64,000 bases of DNA from assembly GCF_003046545.1 (NCBI RefSeq), contig NZ_QAAA01000007.1, forward strand, positions 1 to 64,000. Reading direction: 5' to 3'. The notes below the pieces were generated by a model. That model worked only from the letters and a program-made list of their open reading frames with translations, did not search any database and had not been told where the DNA came from. Position 1 is the first letter of the stretch. The number at the start of each line of letters is the position of its first letter. Positions 16,108 to 25,336 of the stretch are shown in pieces. Source of the stretch: Rhodovulum imhoffii (lineage in GTDB: Bacteria; Pseudomonadota; Alphaproteobacteria; Rhodobacterales; Rhodobacteraceae). Both the position numbers and the translations under genes were made by a program.

Positions 16108-16246
16108 GGTCTCCTTGCAGCTTGCCATCGCAGAACCAAAGCGATACCGCGGGCCGCGCCCGGAGCGGACAGCGCCTGCATCGCGGCACCAGCGTCTTCG
16201 CGAAAATGCGCCACAAGGCGCGCCCCCACACACAAGGCGCGTCCCC

Positions 16247-17071
16247 TCAGAGACGGTAGAACGCGCGCGCGGTGCCCCCCATGATCCGCTCCCGATCCTC
16301 CGCCGGAAGGCCCGAAATCAGGGCCTCCACCATCTCCAGCCACCCCGGATAATCGCCGGCGAGATTCACCACCGGCCAGTCGCTGCCGAACATCAGCCTG
16401 GCCGGCCCAAAGGCACATATCAGATGTTCGGCCACCGGACGGATTTTTGCCAGAGTCGGGTCGTCCCCGGCTTCGGTCAGCAGGCCGGACAATTTGCAAA
16501 AGGCATTCGCTTCCGCAGCAACCGCCTTTATATCATCCGCCCAGGCGGCAATATCGCCCTTCGCGAGTTCCGGTTTTGCACCATGGTCGATCACGCAGCG
16601 CAGATTCGGGTGGCGCCGTAACCGGGCACGCAGCGGTTTCAGATGGCGGGGGAGCACGAGCGCATCAAAGGTGAGCCCCCGGCTTTCAAGTGCCTCGAAG
16701 ACGGGGTCTAGGCTCGGACGCAGGATCCACTCATCATCCTCGATGCCCTGGATCATCGGCCGGATGCCGCAAAATTTCGGGTCGGCGGCAAGACGGTCCA
16801 GCACATCAAGGGCGTCGGGCGCGTCCATTTCAATCCAGCCGACAACCCCCCCGATCCGGTCATGTGCCCGTGCGGTCCGCAACAGAAATTCGGTTTCAGC
16901 GATGGTATCGCTGGCCTGGACCAACACGGTTTTGTCGATACCCGCCGCATCCAGAAGCGGCTCCAGGTCCGCAGGCGTGAAATCCCGGTAGATCGGCGCC
17001 AGGTCCGGCGTCAGCCAACCGTAATCACCGCGCGCGAGGCTCCAGAAATGGTGATGGCTGTCAATTTTCAT
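16247..17071 (-). CDS. Amidohydrolase-2 family sugar lactonase (L-fuconolactonase/L-rhamnonolactonase type)
   Basis: 274 residues beginning MKIDSHHHFWSLARGDYGWL. The H-x-H metal site at the N-terminus followed by 'FW' and 'YGWL' is the mark of the COG3618 lactonase group of the amidohydrolase superfamily. Further motifs: GVVGWIEMDAP, CGIRPMIQG, VIDHGAKPEL and LMFGSDWPVVNLAG with the catalytic Asp. Members open aldonolactones of 6-deoxy sugars. The 5' end overlaps the aldo-keto reductase gene by 11 bases, which would supply the lactone. Specificity (fucose or rhamnose type) is inferred. Confidence 0.85.
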   Translation of the reverse strand: MKIDSHHHFWSLARGDYGWLTPDLAPIYRDFTPADLEPLLDAAGIDKTVLVQASDTIAETEFLLRTARAHDRIGGVVGWIEMDAPDALDVLDRLAADPKFCGIRPMIQGIEDDEWILRPSLDPVFEALESRGLTFDALVLPRHLKPLRARLRRHPNLRCVIDHGAKPELAKGDIAAWADDIKAVAAEANAFCKLSGLLTEAGDDPTLAKIRPVAEHLICAFGPARLMFGSDWPVVNLAGDYPGWLEMVEALISGLPAEDRERIMGGTARAFYRL

Positions 17072-18071
17072 GATCTTGTTCCTCCGGAACGGGAGCATCC
17101 TGCCGCAGCAGGCCTTCGGTTTTCAGATCGCGCCAGAAGGCCGCGGGGATCGGGGTACGCCACCAGCCCAAAATCTGGGAAAGTTCCTCTACGGAACGCG
17201 GGCCGGGAATGGTGCTTTTCACCAGAGGATGCGCGGCGCAAAAGGCCAGGGCGGCGGCGGGAAGCGCAACCGCGTGGGCATCGCAGATCCGGTGAATCGT
17301 CCTGACCCGGCTTTCCACGGCATGGGGAATCGCCCCGTAATCAAAGGTTTCACCACCGACGAGGACGCCGGAATTGAACGGACCGCCAATCACGATACGG
17401 GTTCCGGCACGGGTACATGCGGGGAAGAGGTCGTCGAGGGGAGATTGTTCCAGCAGCGTGTAACGCCCGGCCAGCAGGAAGACATCCCAGTCGCCATGGC
17501 CGAGCGCGTCAAGGCAGACCCGGGTTTCGTTCACGCCGAGCCCGATGGCGGACAGGATGCCCTCGGAGCGCAGCCTGTCGAGGGCACGGTAACCACCCTC
17601 CATCGCCATGCGAAACAGGGCGGGGCCGCGCTCCGATCCGTGAGTCTGGGACCCGATGTCGTGCAGGTAAACGATGTCGACCCGATCCCGGCCAAGGCGC
17701 TGCAACGAATCCTCAACACTGCGCAGAACGCCATCATGGGAGTAATCGAAGACGGGTGTGAAAGGCAAAGGGGCGACCCAGGCGCCGGGATCCGCCATGG
17801 GACCGGGGCGTAGCAAGCGCCCCGCTTTCGTGGAAACAACCGCATCCCGACCGCGCAGGGCTGCGCCAACCAGGTGTTCGGACAGGCCATGCCCGTAAAA
17901 AGGGGCGGTATCGAAATATCTGATCCCGGCTTCGTGCGCGGCCCGGATCGTGGCCAGGGCCTGGGGTTCGGGAACCGGATGGAATATCCCGGCAAGGGAG
18001 GCACAACCCATACCGAGGGCAGTGATTTCCGGGCACCGGGACGTCGGCTGATTGGCGGAGACTGGTGTCAT
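17061..18071 (-). CDS. Aldo/keto reductase, L-fucose (D-threo-aldose) dehydrogenase type
   Basis: 336 residues with the AKR barrel pattern: GMGCASLAGIF, RYFDTAPFYGHGLSE (catalytic Asp and Tyr), VVSTKAGRLL (Lys), VDIVYLHDIG (His) and the NADP-binding VKSTIPGPRSVEEL near the C-terminus. The subgroup that includes D-threo-aldose 1-dehydrogenase and L-fucose dehydrogenase oxidises the sugar to its lactone. The start at 18071 overlaps the stop of the IclR gene by four bases (ATGA), and its own end overlaps the lactonase start, so the three form one tightly coupled unit. Sugar identity is inferred from context. Confidence 0.83.
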   Translation of the reverse strand: MTPVSANQPTSRCPEITALGMGCASLAGIFHPVPEPQALATIRAAHEAGIRYFDTAPFYGHGLSEHLVGAALRGRDAVVSTKAGRLLRPGPMADPGAWVAPLPFTPVFDYSHDGVLRSVEDSLQRLGRDRVDIVYLHDIGSQTHGSERGPALFRMAMEGGYRALDRLRSEGILSAIGLGVNETRVCLDALGHGDWDVFLLAGRYTLLEQSPLDDLFPACTRAGTRIVIGGPFNSGVLVGGETFDYGAIPHAVESRVRTIHRICDAHAVALPAAALAFCAAHPLVKSTIPGPRSVEELSQILGWWRTPIPAAFWRDLKTEGLLRQDAPVPEEQDHEN

Positions 18072-18886
18072 TCGGGCCCTCCTGTGCTTACGGGGCCAAA
18101 GATTTGCCGCGTGATTTCGGCCGCGGTCGAACAGAGCATGGCCAACGCCTGGTCCATGTCCGGGGCGCTGTAACTGTCGATACGCTTGAGGAACGGACAT
18201 GTCAGTGCCGCGATCGCGTTGCCGAACGGGTCGAGGATGGGCGCCGAGATGTTCATGACCCCGATCGTGGTCTGGCTTTCGCTGCACAAGTGCCCATTTT
18301 GGCGAATTTGCTCAAGACGATCCGCAAACTCTTGCGGCGGCATCTCGGTTTCGCCCGCCACCAGCTTGTGCGCCGCTAGGAGCCGCGCGCGCAGTTCAGG
18401 TGTCTGGAATGTGGCGAGGACCATGCCGGAGCCTGTGTTGTACACCCCGATGACGGACCCGGTGCGCAAGGATATGCGCCAGTTTCCGCGCGACGCGAAA
18501 GACGAGACGATGATGATTTCGCCCTCCTCCTGCATCGCCAGGTGGACGGATTGCTCCGCCTGGGCCACGAAGTCGCGCATCAACGGCTCAGCCGCGTCGA
18601 GAAACCGGCGCCGCGGCGGGTGCATGTCGGCAAGCACGAGCAGCTTGAGGCTGAGCAGGTAGCGGTCCCCGTCGGGGTTTCGGATGACATAGCCGCGCCG
18701 CACAAGGGTGTCGAGCATGCGGTAGATCTCGTTCGGCCCACGGCCAAGTCCCTTTGCGATTTCCGCCTGTGTCAACGCCACGGACGAAGCCGCGAGCAAC
18801 TCCAGAATATCGAGCCCCTTGTCCAGCGCCGGTGCGCGGTAGCGAGAAATTTCTGCCGGTTCTTTTCCCATCGCCCCCTCATTCAC
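18068..18886 (-). CDS. IclR-family transcriptional regulator
   Basis: 272 residues: an N-terminal winged helix (ALDKGLDILELLAASSVALT, then IAKGLGRGPNEIYRMLDTLV) followed by the IclR effector domain (DFVAQAEQSVHLAMQEEGEI, YNTGSGMVLATFQ, and APILDPFGNAIAALTCPF). IclR proteins bind operators as dimers or tetramers and respond to pathway metabolites. It is first in the AKR-lactonase unit and divergent from the sugar ABC transporter, so it very probably controls both arms of the island. The ATG at 18871 (MGKEPAEIS) is an alternative start. Confidence 0.88.
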   Translation of the reverse strand: MNEGAMGKEPAEISRYRAPALDKGLDILELLAASSVALTQAEIAKGLGRGPNEIYRMLDTLVRRGYVIRNPDGDRYLLSLKLLVLADMHPPRRRFLDAAEPLMRDFVAQAEQSVHLAMQEEGEIIIVSSFASRGNWRISLRTGSVIGVYNTGSGMVLATFQTPELRARLLAAHKLVAGETEMPPQEFADRLEQIRQNGHLCSESQTTIGVMNISAPILDPFGNAIAALTCPFLKRIDSYSAPDMDQALAMLCSTAAEITRQIFGPVSTGGPE

Positions 18887-18978
18887 TCATAAATATGACA
18901 TTGACTAGAAAATAGTTGACATTGCAAGGTCATTCATTGATGCATGATGTACTCATATAAAAATGAAGGGGAGGCGCA
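18887..18978. promoter_or_regulatory. Divergent AT-rich control region, IclR gene / sugar-binding protein gene
   Basis: This 92-base stretch is markedly more AT-rich than its surroundings. It contains a TGACATTG direct repeat (about 18897 and 18917), a small dyad ACTAGAAAATAGT (about 18904-18916) and further overlapping ATTCATTGATGCAT/ATGATG elements. The TTGACA at 18916-18921 could be a -35 box for the transporter, but no good -10 lies 16-18 bases on. GGGGAGG precedes the transporter start. The repeats are candidate IclR operators. Confidence 0.55.
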
Positions 18979-20295
18979 ATGAAACTGTTTGAACAATCCT
19001 TCACGGCAACGGTCGCGATACTGACGCTTGTGACGCCGCTTCATGCCCAGGATTATGGAAACTTCGAAAACTACACCCTGCGCGTGAAGCTGATTGGCGG
19101 CGCCCAGTATGAGCCGCTCTACACGCTGATCCCAGAGTGGGAGGCCGCGACGGGCGCCCGGGTCGACATTCTCTCGCGCAAAAGCCATTTCGAGCTTGAC
19201 CGCGAAATGAAGCAGGACATCGCCGCCGGCGGTGTCGAATACTGCGTATTTTCCAGCCACACCAACTTTGCCCCGCAATATGCGGCAATGAACCAGCCGC
19301 TTGACGGCCTGGTCGGCCAGGATGTGATCGCGGCATTCTCGCCGCTGGTCATCGACCACGCGACGGTTGACGGAAAGCTTGTATCGCTGCCGCGCCATTC
19401 CGATGTCTCGAACCTGTTCTACGTCAGATCGCTCTATGAAGACGCGGACAACAAGGCCAGATTCAAGGCGCAATACGGTTACGACCTGATGCCGCCTGAA
19501 ACCTGGAACCAGGCCAGCGACCAGGCGATATTCTTCGCCGATCCGCCCAACCGCTATGGCACCCACTTCGCCGGCAAGGACGAGGCGATCACCGGGCGCT
19601 TCTATGAGATGCTCGTCGCGAATGGCGGCAAGCTCTTCAACGACGACTGGACGGCGGCCTTCAACGGGCCGGAGGGCCAGGAGGCGCTGAACTGGTTCAC
19701 CGGACTTTACCAGGAAAAGGCGGTTCCGGCGGGAACGCCGAACTATGTCTGGGACGATCTCGGCCTCGGCTTCGCGGCCGGAAATGTGGCCTTCGACCTC
19801 GACTGGGCCGGCTGGGCGGGGTTCTTCAACAGCAAGGATTCCAACATCCGGAACGACATCGGGGTGGTTCTCGCACCGAAAGGATCGGGCGGAAAGCGCA
19901 CGGGCTGGTCCGGCTCGCACAGCTTCTCGATAACGCAGAACTGCGAAAACAAGGAGGCCGCGGCAAGCTTCATCACCTTCCTGACCAGCCATGAGGCGCA
20001 GATGATCGAGGCACGCACGGGCCTGCTGCCCACGCGCACACAGGTGTGGGACGACATCATCGCCGAGTTCAAGGACCAGGACAACGACTTCATGGTCGAG
20101 GTTTTCGAGGTCTGGGGTGAGTCCATGCGCGATCATGCCTTCACGCCCCCGCTGATCGCGGAATGGGGTGAGGTGTCGAATGCCCTCTGGCCCCAGCTCC
20201 AGGCGGCGATCGTCGGCGACAAATCGGTCGAGGACGCGCTGAACGACGCGGCAAAGGAGGTGAACGAAATCATGGAAGATGCCGGGTACAACTGA
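18979..20295 (+). CDS. Sugar ABC transporter, periplasmic substrate-binding protein
   Basis: 438 residues with a signal peptide (MKLFEQSFTATVAILTLVTP, ending LHAQ). It has the family-1 extracellular solute-binding fold: LIPEWEAATGARVDIL, MPPETWNQASDQAIFF, LNWFTGLYQEKAVP, VAFDLDWAGWAGFF and the C-terminal LLPTRTQVWDDI. It captures an oligo- or monosaccharide in the periplasm for the two permeases and ATPase that follow. It is the first gene of the plus-strand catabolic operon, preceded by GGGGAGG and a divergent control region. The ligand is not readable from sequence; catabolic context suggests a deoxy-sugar or aldonate-yielding sugar. Confidence 0.9.
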   Translation: MKLFEQSFTATVAILTLVTPLHAQDYGNFENYTLRVKLIGGAQYEPLYTLIPEWEAATGARVDILSRKSHFELDREMKQDIAAGGVEYCVFSSHTNFAPQYAAMNQPLDGLVGQDVIAAFSPLVIDHATVDGKLVSLPRHSDVSNLFYVRSLYEDADNKARFKAQYGYDLMPPETWNQASDQAIFFADPPNRYGTHFAGKDEAITGRFYEMLVANGGKLFNDDWTAAFNGPEGQEALNWFTGLYQEKAVPAGTPNYVWDDLGLGFAAGNVAFDLDWAGWAGFFNSKDSNIRNDIGVVLAPKGSGGKRTGWSGSHSFSITQNCENKEAAASFITFLTSHEAQMIEARTGLLPTRTQVWDDIIAEFKDQDNDFMVEVFEVWGESMRDHAFTPPLIAEWGEVSNALWPQLQAAIVGDKSVEDALNDAAKEVNEIMEDAGYN

Positions 20296-20391
20296 CCCTG
20301 CCTGCCGCCGGGCGCTTTGCCCTTCGGGGCGGGTGCGCCCCAAATCCGGATGAAGGGCTGCGCCTTCGGGCGTGCAAAGGAAAGCGACTGC

Positions 20392-21300
20392 ATGAAACGG
20401 ATGCGCCGATATGTCAGGAACAATGCCGTGCCCCTGGCGCTTTTGGCCCCGGCCGTGATGATCATACTGGTCGTGGTTTTACTGCCCCTGATCTTCTCCT
20501 TCTATACCGGCTTCACAAACTATCGGCTGATCCGGCCGGAGTCCCTGTGGGATTTCATCGGACTGCGCAACTATGCGCGGGTCCTGACCGACGCCGATTT
20601 CTGGGCCGCGCTGTGGCGAACGGTGCTGTTCCTGACCGTCGCGCTGAACCTTGAGATGCTGTTGGGCCTGTGCCTTGCGCTGATGGTCAACCGCATCACC
20701 TGGGGCCAGCGCACCATGCGGACGATCATGATGTTTCCGATGATGTTCTCACCGATCCTGGTCGGCTTCCAGTTCAAGTACATGTTCAACGACACGATCG
20801 GCGTGGTGAACAACGCCCTGCAATCTCTGGGCCTGAGCCAGAAGGCGATTCCCTTCCTGGTGGATCGCTGGCTTGCCTTCGGATCGATTGCCTTTGCCGA
20901 AATATGGATGTCGACCTCGATCTTCGCGATCCTGATCCTGGCCGGGCTTTTCGCCATGCCCCGCGACCCGATCGAGGCGGCGCGCGTGGATGGATGCACC
21001 TCCTGGCAGGTCTTCCGGCATATCACCCTACCGTTCCTGATGCCCTTCATCTATATCGCGATGACTATCCGCTCACTCGATGTCGCGCGGGCCTACGACA
21101 TCGTCGATGTGATGACAGGCGGCGGCCCCGCCGGGCGGACGGAACTGCTTTGGACGCTGATCGCCCGCACCGCCTATGACGACGCGCGGATGGGGCGGGC
21201 CAATGCAATGGCCTATGTCTCCATCCTGCTGTCGATCTTCTTCACCTGGTTTTTCTTCCGCAAGCTCATGGCGGCGCGGCAACACCTGGGAGCCTTCTGA
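20392..21300 (+). CDS. Sugar ABC transporter permease 1 (MalF/UgpA type)
   Basis: 302 residues, about six membrane helices. It starts MKRMRRYVRNNAVPLALLAP after GGAAAG, with the typical 'LLPLIFSFYTGFTNY' first periplasmic loop. The EAA loop that contacts the ATPase is EAARVDGCTSWQVFRHITLP. In-frame upstream ATGs near 20317 would add a non-homologous leader. It shares a single base with the start of the second permease (TGATG). Confidence 0.9.
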   Translation: MKRMRRYVRNNAVPLALLAPAVMIILVVVLLPLIFSFYTGFTNYRLIRPESLWDFIGLRNYARVLTDADFWAALWRTVLFLTVALNLEMLLGLCLALMVNRITWGQRTMRTIMMFPMMFSPILVGFQFKYMFNDTIGVVNNALQSLGLSQKAIPFLVDRWLAFGSIAFAEIWMSTSIFAILILAGLFAMPRDPIEAARVDGCTSWQVFRHITLPFLMPFIYIAMTIRSLDVARAYDIVDVMTGGGPAGRTELLWTLIARTAYDDARMGRANAMAYVSILLSIFFTWFFFRKLMAARQHLGAF

Positions 21301-22145
21301 TGAGCCGCGGGCAAAGGGACTTTCTGATCTGGGTCGCCACCTTCCTGGTGATGCTGGCGATCTGCATTCCCGGCCTTTGGGTGGTGCTTTCCGCTTTCCG
21401 CCCGAACGGGGAAATCCTAACCAAACCTGCCGTATGGATTCCGCGCGACCTGTCGTTCGACAATTTCCGGGCGATCTTCGGCCTGGGGGACAATGTCGTG
21501 GGGATTCCGGTCGGCTCCTACTTCTGGAACTCCGCGGTGATCTCGGTCACATCCACGGTGGTTGCGGTGACAATCGGCATGTCGGGCGGCTACGCCTTCG
21601 CACGCTATCGGTTTCCCGGCAAATCCTCGGCGTTCCTGTGGCTGATGCTGTCGCGCACCGTGCCGGGAATCGCGCTTTCGTTGCCGCTGTTCATCCTGTG
21701 GAGCTGGACCGGGCTGATCGACACCAAGCTGGGGGTCATAATCGTCTACACTGCGATCAACGTACCCTTTACTATCTGGCTGACCGAGGGCTTCTTCCGG
21801 CAGGTGCCGCGCGATCTTTCCGAGGCGGCACAGATCGATGGCTGCACACCCTGGCAAGCCTTCTGGAAGGTGGAGTTCCCCCTGGCAAAGTCCGGCATCG
21901 CCAGCGCCGCGATCTTCGCCTTCCTGACCTCCTGGAACGAATACGCGCTGGCCAGCCAGCTTACGCGGTCCACCGACAGCAAGACGTTGCCGGTAGGGCT
22001 GATGGATTTCACCGCCCAGTTCACCATCGACTGGGCCGGGATGAGCGCAATGGCGGTCATCATCATCATACCGGCTCTGATCCTGACATTCCTGGTGCAA
22101 AAGCATCTGATCGCGGGTCTGACGTTCGGCGGAGTCAAGGGATAG
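21300..22145 (+). CDS. Sugar ABC transporter permease 2 (MalG/UgpE type)
   Basis: 281 residues, about six membrane helices, beginning in the stop codon of permease 1. The EAA loop is EAAQIDGCTPWQAFWKVEFP and the ending, QKHLIAGLTFGGVKG, is the standard MalG-type C-terminus. With permease 1 it forms the heterodimeric channel of the importer. Confidence 0.92.
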   Translation: MSRGQRDFLIWVATFLVMLAICIPGLWVVLSAFRPNGEILTKPAVWIPRDLSFDNFRAIFGLGDNVVGIPVGSYFWNSAVISVTSTVVAVTIGMSGGYAFARYRFPGKSSAFLWLMLSRTVPGIALSLPLFILWSWTGLIDTKLGVIIVYTAINVPFTIWLTEGFFRQVPRDLSEAAQIDGCTPWQAFWKVEFPLAKSGIASAAIFAFLTSWNEYALASQLTRSTDSKTLPVGLMDFTAQFTIDWAGMSAMAVIIIIPALILTFLVQKHLIAGLTFGGVKG

Positions 22146-22148
22146 GGC

Positions 22149-23258
22149 ATGGCAGAAGTTTCCCTGCGCAAAGTCATCAAGCGATACGGACAGATGGAGG
22201 TCGTGCATGGCATCGACCTGGAGATCGCTCATAACGAGTTCGTTGTGCTGGTCGGTCCCTCGGGGTGCGGGAAATCCACCACCCTGCGGATGATTGCCGG
22301 GCTGGAGGAGATCTCGGACGGCGAAATCGCGATCGGGGGCAAGGTGGTCAACCGGCTGCCGCCACGCCAGCGCAACATCTCCATGGTTTTCCAGAACTAC
22401 GCGCTCTACCCGCACATGACGGTGCGCGAAAACCTGGGATTCAGCCTTAAGATCGCCGGAAAGGCGCGCGAAGAGATCGACCGCGCAGCGGACGAGGCGG
22501 CGCAGATCCTCGGGCTGACGCCATATATGGACCGCACGCCCGGAGAACTCTCGGGCGGGCAGCGGCAACGGGTCGCCATGGGGCGCGCGATCGTGAGACA
22601 CCCGGATGTCTTCCTTTTCGACGAACCGCTCTCGAACCTCGACGCGAAGCTGCGCAGCCAGATGCGGATCGAGATCAAGAAGCTGCACCAAACGGTGGCG
22701 ACCACGGTGGTCTACGTGACCCACGACCAGGTGGAGGCGATGACGCTCGCGGACCGGATCGTGATCATGCGCGACGGGCATATCGTCCAGACCGGCACAC
22801 CCCTGGACGTGTTCGAACGCCCGGTGAATACCTTCGTCGCCACCTTTATCGGATCTCCGGCAATGAACCTTGTGGATGGCATGGCAGAGGGCGGCGCGAT
22901 CAGGCTTTCTGACAACGTCAGGGTCCCGCTGCCGCACGGCTTCGCTGCTCTGGCCGAAGGGCAAAGGGTGACCTTCGGCTTCCGGGCCGACAACCTGATG
23001 CCCCTGGGGCACGGGCTTGCGGAAACCGGGGAGGTCGCGACGCTTGAACTGCCGGTTTCCCTCGCCGAGCCGCTCGGCGCGGAAACGCTGCTTTTGGCGG
23101 AAATCGCCGGGAAGGAAGTGCAGGCGAAGATGATGCACCCGCGCCCGGTATCGCCGGGCGAAGTGCTGAAATTCCAGCTGGCCCTCGACTATTGCCACCT
23201 TTTCGACGCCGAAAGCGGCGTCCGCCTCGAACGGAAGCGGGACCATGGCACAGATTGA
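22149..23258 (+). CDS. Sugar ABC transporter ATPase (UgpC/MsmK type)
   Basis: 369 residues. Walker [18 protein letters not shown] (about 35-50), Q-loop [14 protein letters not shown], signature [18 protein letters not shown], Walker [17 protein letters not shown] and the switch His in [10 protein letters not shown] are all present. A C-terminal regulatory OB-like domain ([12 protein letters not shown]) is typical of CUT1 carbohydrate importers. It starts three bases after permease 2 and its end overlaps the enolase-superfamily gene by 14 bases, tying import to catabolism. Confidence 0.93.
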   Translation: MAEVSLRKVIKRYGQMEVVHGIDLEIAHNEFVVLVGPSGCGKSTTLRMIAGLEEISDGEIAIGGKVVNRLPPRQRNISMVFQNYALYPHMTVRENLGFSLKIAGKAREEIDRAADEAAQILGLTPYMDRTPGELSGGQRQRVAMGRAIVRHPDVFLFDEPLSNLDAKLRSQMRIEIKKLHQTVATTVVYVTHDQVEAMTLADRIVIMRDGHIVQTGTPLDVFERPVNTFVATFIGSPAMNLVDGMAEGGAIRLSDNVRVPLPHGFAALAEGQRVTFGFRADNLMPLGHGLAETGEVATLELPVSLAEPLGAETLLLAEIAGKEVQAKMMHPRPVSPGEVLKFQLALDYCHLFDAESGVRLERKRDHGTD

Positions 23259-24357
23259 ACATATCGAAATCCGAATGGTGGACCTCAAGCCAAAAGTGCG
23301 ACGGACGGATGCGATACAGAGCTTCGAATCCCAGGAAACGCCGATCGTCCGGATTGTGGATACCGATGGCGCCGTCGGAACAGGGTATTCCTACACGATC
23401 GGCACCGGCGGGCCTTCGATCGTCGCCCTGCTGGAAAAAACGCTGGCGCCGCGCCTGATCGGGCGCGATGCCGAAGAGATCGAGGCGATCTGGAACAGCC
23501 TGCTGATGGCGACCCATTCGACGGCGGTCGGGGCGATCACCTCTCTGGCATTGGCCGCCATCGACACGGCGCTGTGGGACTTGCGCTGCCGGCGGGCCGG
23601 CCTGCCGCTCTGGCGGCTCGCGGGGGGCTCCAAAAGATCGGTCCCGCTTTACACCACCGAAGGCGGCTGGCTGCATATCGAGACGCAGGCGCTTGTCGAG
23701 GAGGCGCTGGAGGCACGGGAAAAGGGATTTTCCGGATCGAAGATCAAGATCGGCCGGCCCCACCTGTCCGAGGACCGGGCGCGGCTTCGGGCCGTGCGCA
23801 ACGCCGTGGGCGAAGCCTATGAGATCATGACCGACGCCAACCAGTCTTTCTCCCTTCCCGAGGCGATCCGGCGGGCGCAGATTCTGGAGGAGGCGGGAAT
23901 CGCCTGGTTCGAGGAACCGATGCCCGCCGACGATATCGGCGCGCATGCACGCCTCAGCCGTGCCACACCGGTTCCCGTGGCCGTCGGCGAGAGCATGTAT
24001 TCTCTGTCGCAGTTCAAGGAGTATCTGCAACAGGGCGCCTGCGCCATCTTGCAGGCCGACGCCGCCCGCATCGGCGGGATCACACCATGGCTCAAGGCGG
24101 CGCACATGGCAGAAGCCTTCAACGTGCCGATCTGCCCGCACTTCCTGATGGAGCTGCACGTGAGCCTTGTCTGCGCAGTGCCAAACGCGCCCTGGCTTGA
24201 ATACATTCCCCAACTCGATCTGATTGCGCCCGAAAGCCTGCGGATCGAGAACGGGCACGCCTGTCCGTCAGACGCGCCCGGGCTGGGCATCGAATGGGAC
24301 TGGGACGCCATTACCGCGCATGGCGCGATGGCTCCGGTAACCTTGGGGAGGAAATGA
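23245..24357 (+). CDS. Enolase-superfamily acid-sugar dehydratase (mandelate racemase subgroup)
   Basis: 370 residues. The mandelate-racemase-type catalytic set is complete: K166/K168 in SKIKIG (K-x-K), Asp197 in TDAN, the EEP metal ligands near 223-224, Glu249 in GES, and H299 in CPHFLMELH. The spacing matches mandelate racemase (K164, K166, H297) within two residues. Members of this subgroup dehydrate C6 or 6-deoxy aldonic/aldaric acids to 2-keto-3-deoxy acids. The 370-residue length is nearer talarate/galactarate-type dehydratases than the ~440-residue L-fuconate dehydratase. It is translationally coupled to the ABC ATPase. Exact substrate unknown. Confidence 0.87.
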   Translation: MAQIEHIEIRMVDLKPKVRRTDAIQSFESQETPIVRIVDTDGAVGTGYSYTIGTGGPSIVALLEKTLAPRLIGRDAEEIEAIWNSLLMATHSTAVGAITSLALAAIDTALWDLRCRRAGLPLWRLAGGSKRSVPLYTTEGGWLHIETQALVEEALEAREKGFSGSKIKIGRPHLSEDRARLRAVRNAVGEAYEIMTDANQSFSLPEAIRRAQILEEAGIAWFEEPMPADDIGAHARLSRATPVPVAVGESMYSLSQFKEYLQQGACAILQADAARIGGITPWLKAAHMAEAFNVPICPHFLMELHVSLVCAVPNAPWLEYIPQLDLIAPESLRIENGHACPSDAPGLGIEWDWDAITAHGAMAPVTLGRK

Positions 24358-24360
24358 GCG

Positions 24361-24690
24361 ATGCAACGCATGGGCATGGCAACACGTCTGAAACCGGAGA
24401 AGAAGGCGGAGTATCTGCGCCTGCATGCGGCGGTCTGGCCCGGCATTCTGGCCATGATCCGCGCGTGCAACATTCGCAACTACTCCATTTTCCTCAAGGA
24501 GCCCGAGAACATCCTGTTCGGCTACTGGGAATATCACGGCACCGATTTCGAGGCCGATACCGCCCGAATGGCAGCCGATCCGCACACGCAGGAATGGTGG
24601 GCCCTGACGAACCCCTGCCAGGCTGCCTTTGAAACGACCCCGGCGGGCCAGCCGTGGTCAATGCTGACAGAGGTGTTTCACCATGACTGA
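24361..24690 (+). CDS. L-rhamnose mutarotase-family (RhaM/DUF718) protein
   Basis: 109 residues. RhaM-type features: RLKPEKKAEYLRLHAAVWPG (the conserved catalytic His in 'RHxxVWPE'), IRNYSIFLKEPENILFGYWE, and the WW pair in QEWWALTNPCQ. It interconverts the anomers of a 6-deoxy sugar, speeding supply to the dehydrogenase. It lies three bases after the dehydratase gene and overlaps the RraA-like gene by eight. Related proteins act on L-fucose as well as L-rhamnose. Confidence 0.85.
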   Translation: MQRMGMATRLKPEKKAEYLRLHAAVWPGILAMIRACNIRNYSIFLKEPENILFGYWEYHGTDFEADTARMAADPHTQEWWALTNPCQAAFETTPAGQPWSMLTEVFHHD

Positions 24691-25336
24691 CGTACAGATC
24701 ACCGAAAGGCTTGGACAATGCTACACGGGTGTCGTTCATGACATCCTGCGCGGCATGGGGGTGCGGAATTTCACCCTGCCGCACGAAATCACGCCGCTGA
24801 TACCGCAGACACCGCTTTGCGGGCCGGCCTTCACCATCGAAGGCCATCCGGACGACACCGCCGATCCGCATGAGACGTTGCTGGCCTGGACCGGGCTTTT
24901 ATCGACGGCGCCCGCGGGCCATGTCTGGGTCTGCCAGCCGCATACCCATGACATCGCCCAGATGGGCGAACTCTCGGCGGAAACCCTGAAAAACAAGGGC
25001 GTTCGGGGATGCGTTCTGGACGGGTTGGCGCGGGATACGCATTTCCTGATCGACATCGGGTTCCAATGCTGGCGGCGCGGTCATACGCCCCGCGATATCG
25101 TCGGGCGCTGGCTGCCCGTCGCCACGGGCCACATGATTCACATCGGGGACGTGGCAATCGCGAACGGAGATTTCCTGCTCGGCGACAGGGACGGGATGGT
25201 GCGCGTTCCCCGCGCCGTCGTGGCGGAAGTGACCGAAAAGGCGACCGAGGCGATGCAGACCGAAAGCAAGGTGCGCAAGGCAATCCTTGGCGGGACCGAT
25301 CCGCAGAAGGCGTATCTGAAATACGGAAAGTTCTGA
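24683..25336 (+). CDS. RraA-family protein (possible 2-keto acid aldolase/decarboxylase)
   Basis: 217 residues. The RraA fold is indicated by TPLCGPAFTIEG, the motif GVRGCVLDGLARDTHFL (G-x20-R-D type, where the Arg/Asp bind pyruvate and Mg in HMG/CHA aldolases) and the HIGDVAIANGDFLLGDRDGMV strand pair. Some members regulate RNase E; those in sugar-acid operons are usually divalent-metal aldolases or oxaloacetate-type decarboxylases. The operon position, with 8-base and 1-base overlaps on either side, favours a metabolic role. A substrate cannot be assigned. Confidence 0.8.
   Translation: MTDVQITERLGQCYTGVVHDILRGMGVRNFTLPHEITPLIPQTPLCGPAFTIEGHPDDTADPHETLLAWTGLLSTAPAGHVWVCQPHTHDIAQMGELSAETLKNKGVRGCVLDGLARDTHFLIDIGFQCWRRGHTPRDIVGRWLPVATGHMIHIGDVAIANGDFLLGDRDGMVRVPRAVVAEVTEKATEAMQTESKVRKAILGGTDPQKAYLKYGKF

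Noticed and set aside
14876-16231. 451-codon minus-strand frame over flagellin
   Set aside because: Shadow of flagellin; no start signal or recognised domain.
21417-23288. 623-codon minus-strand open frame over the ABC transporter genes
   Set aside because: Antisense to three coupled, clearly identified transporter genes and without protein-like features.
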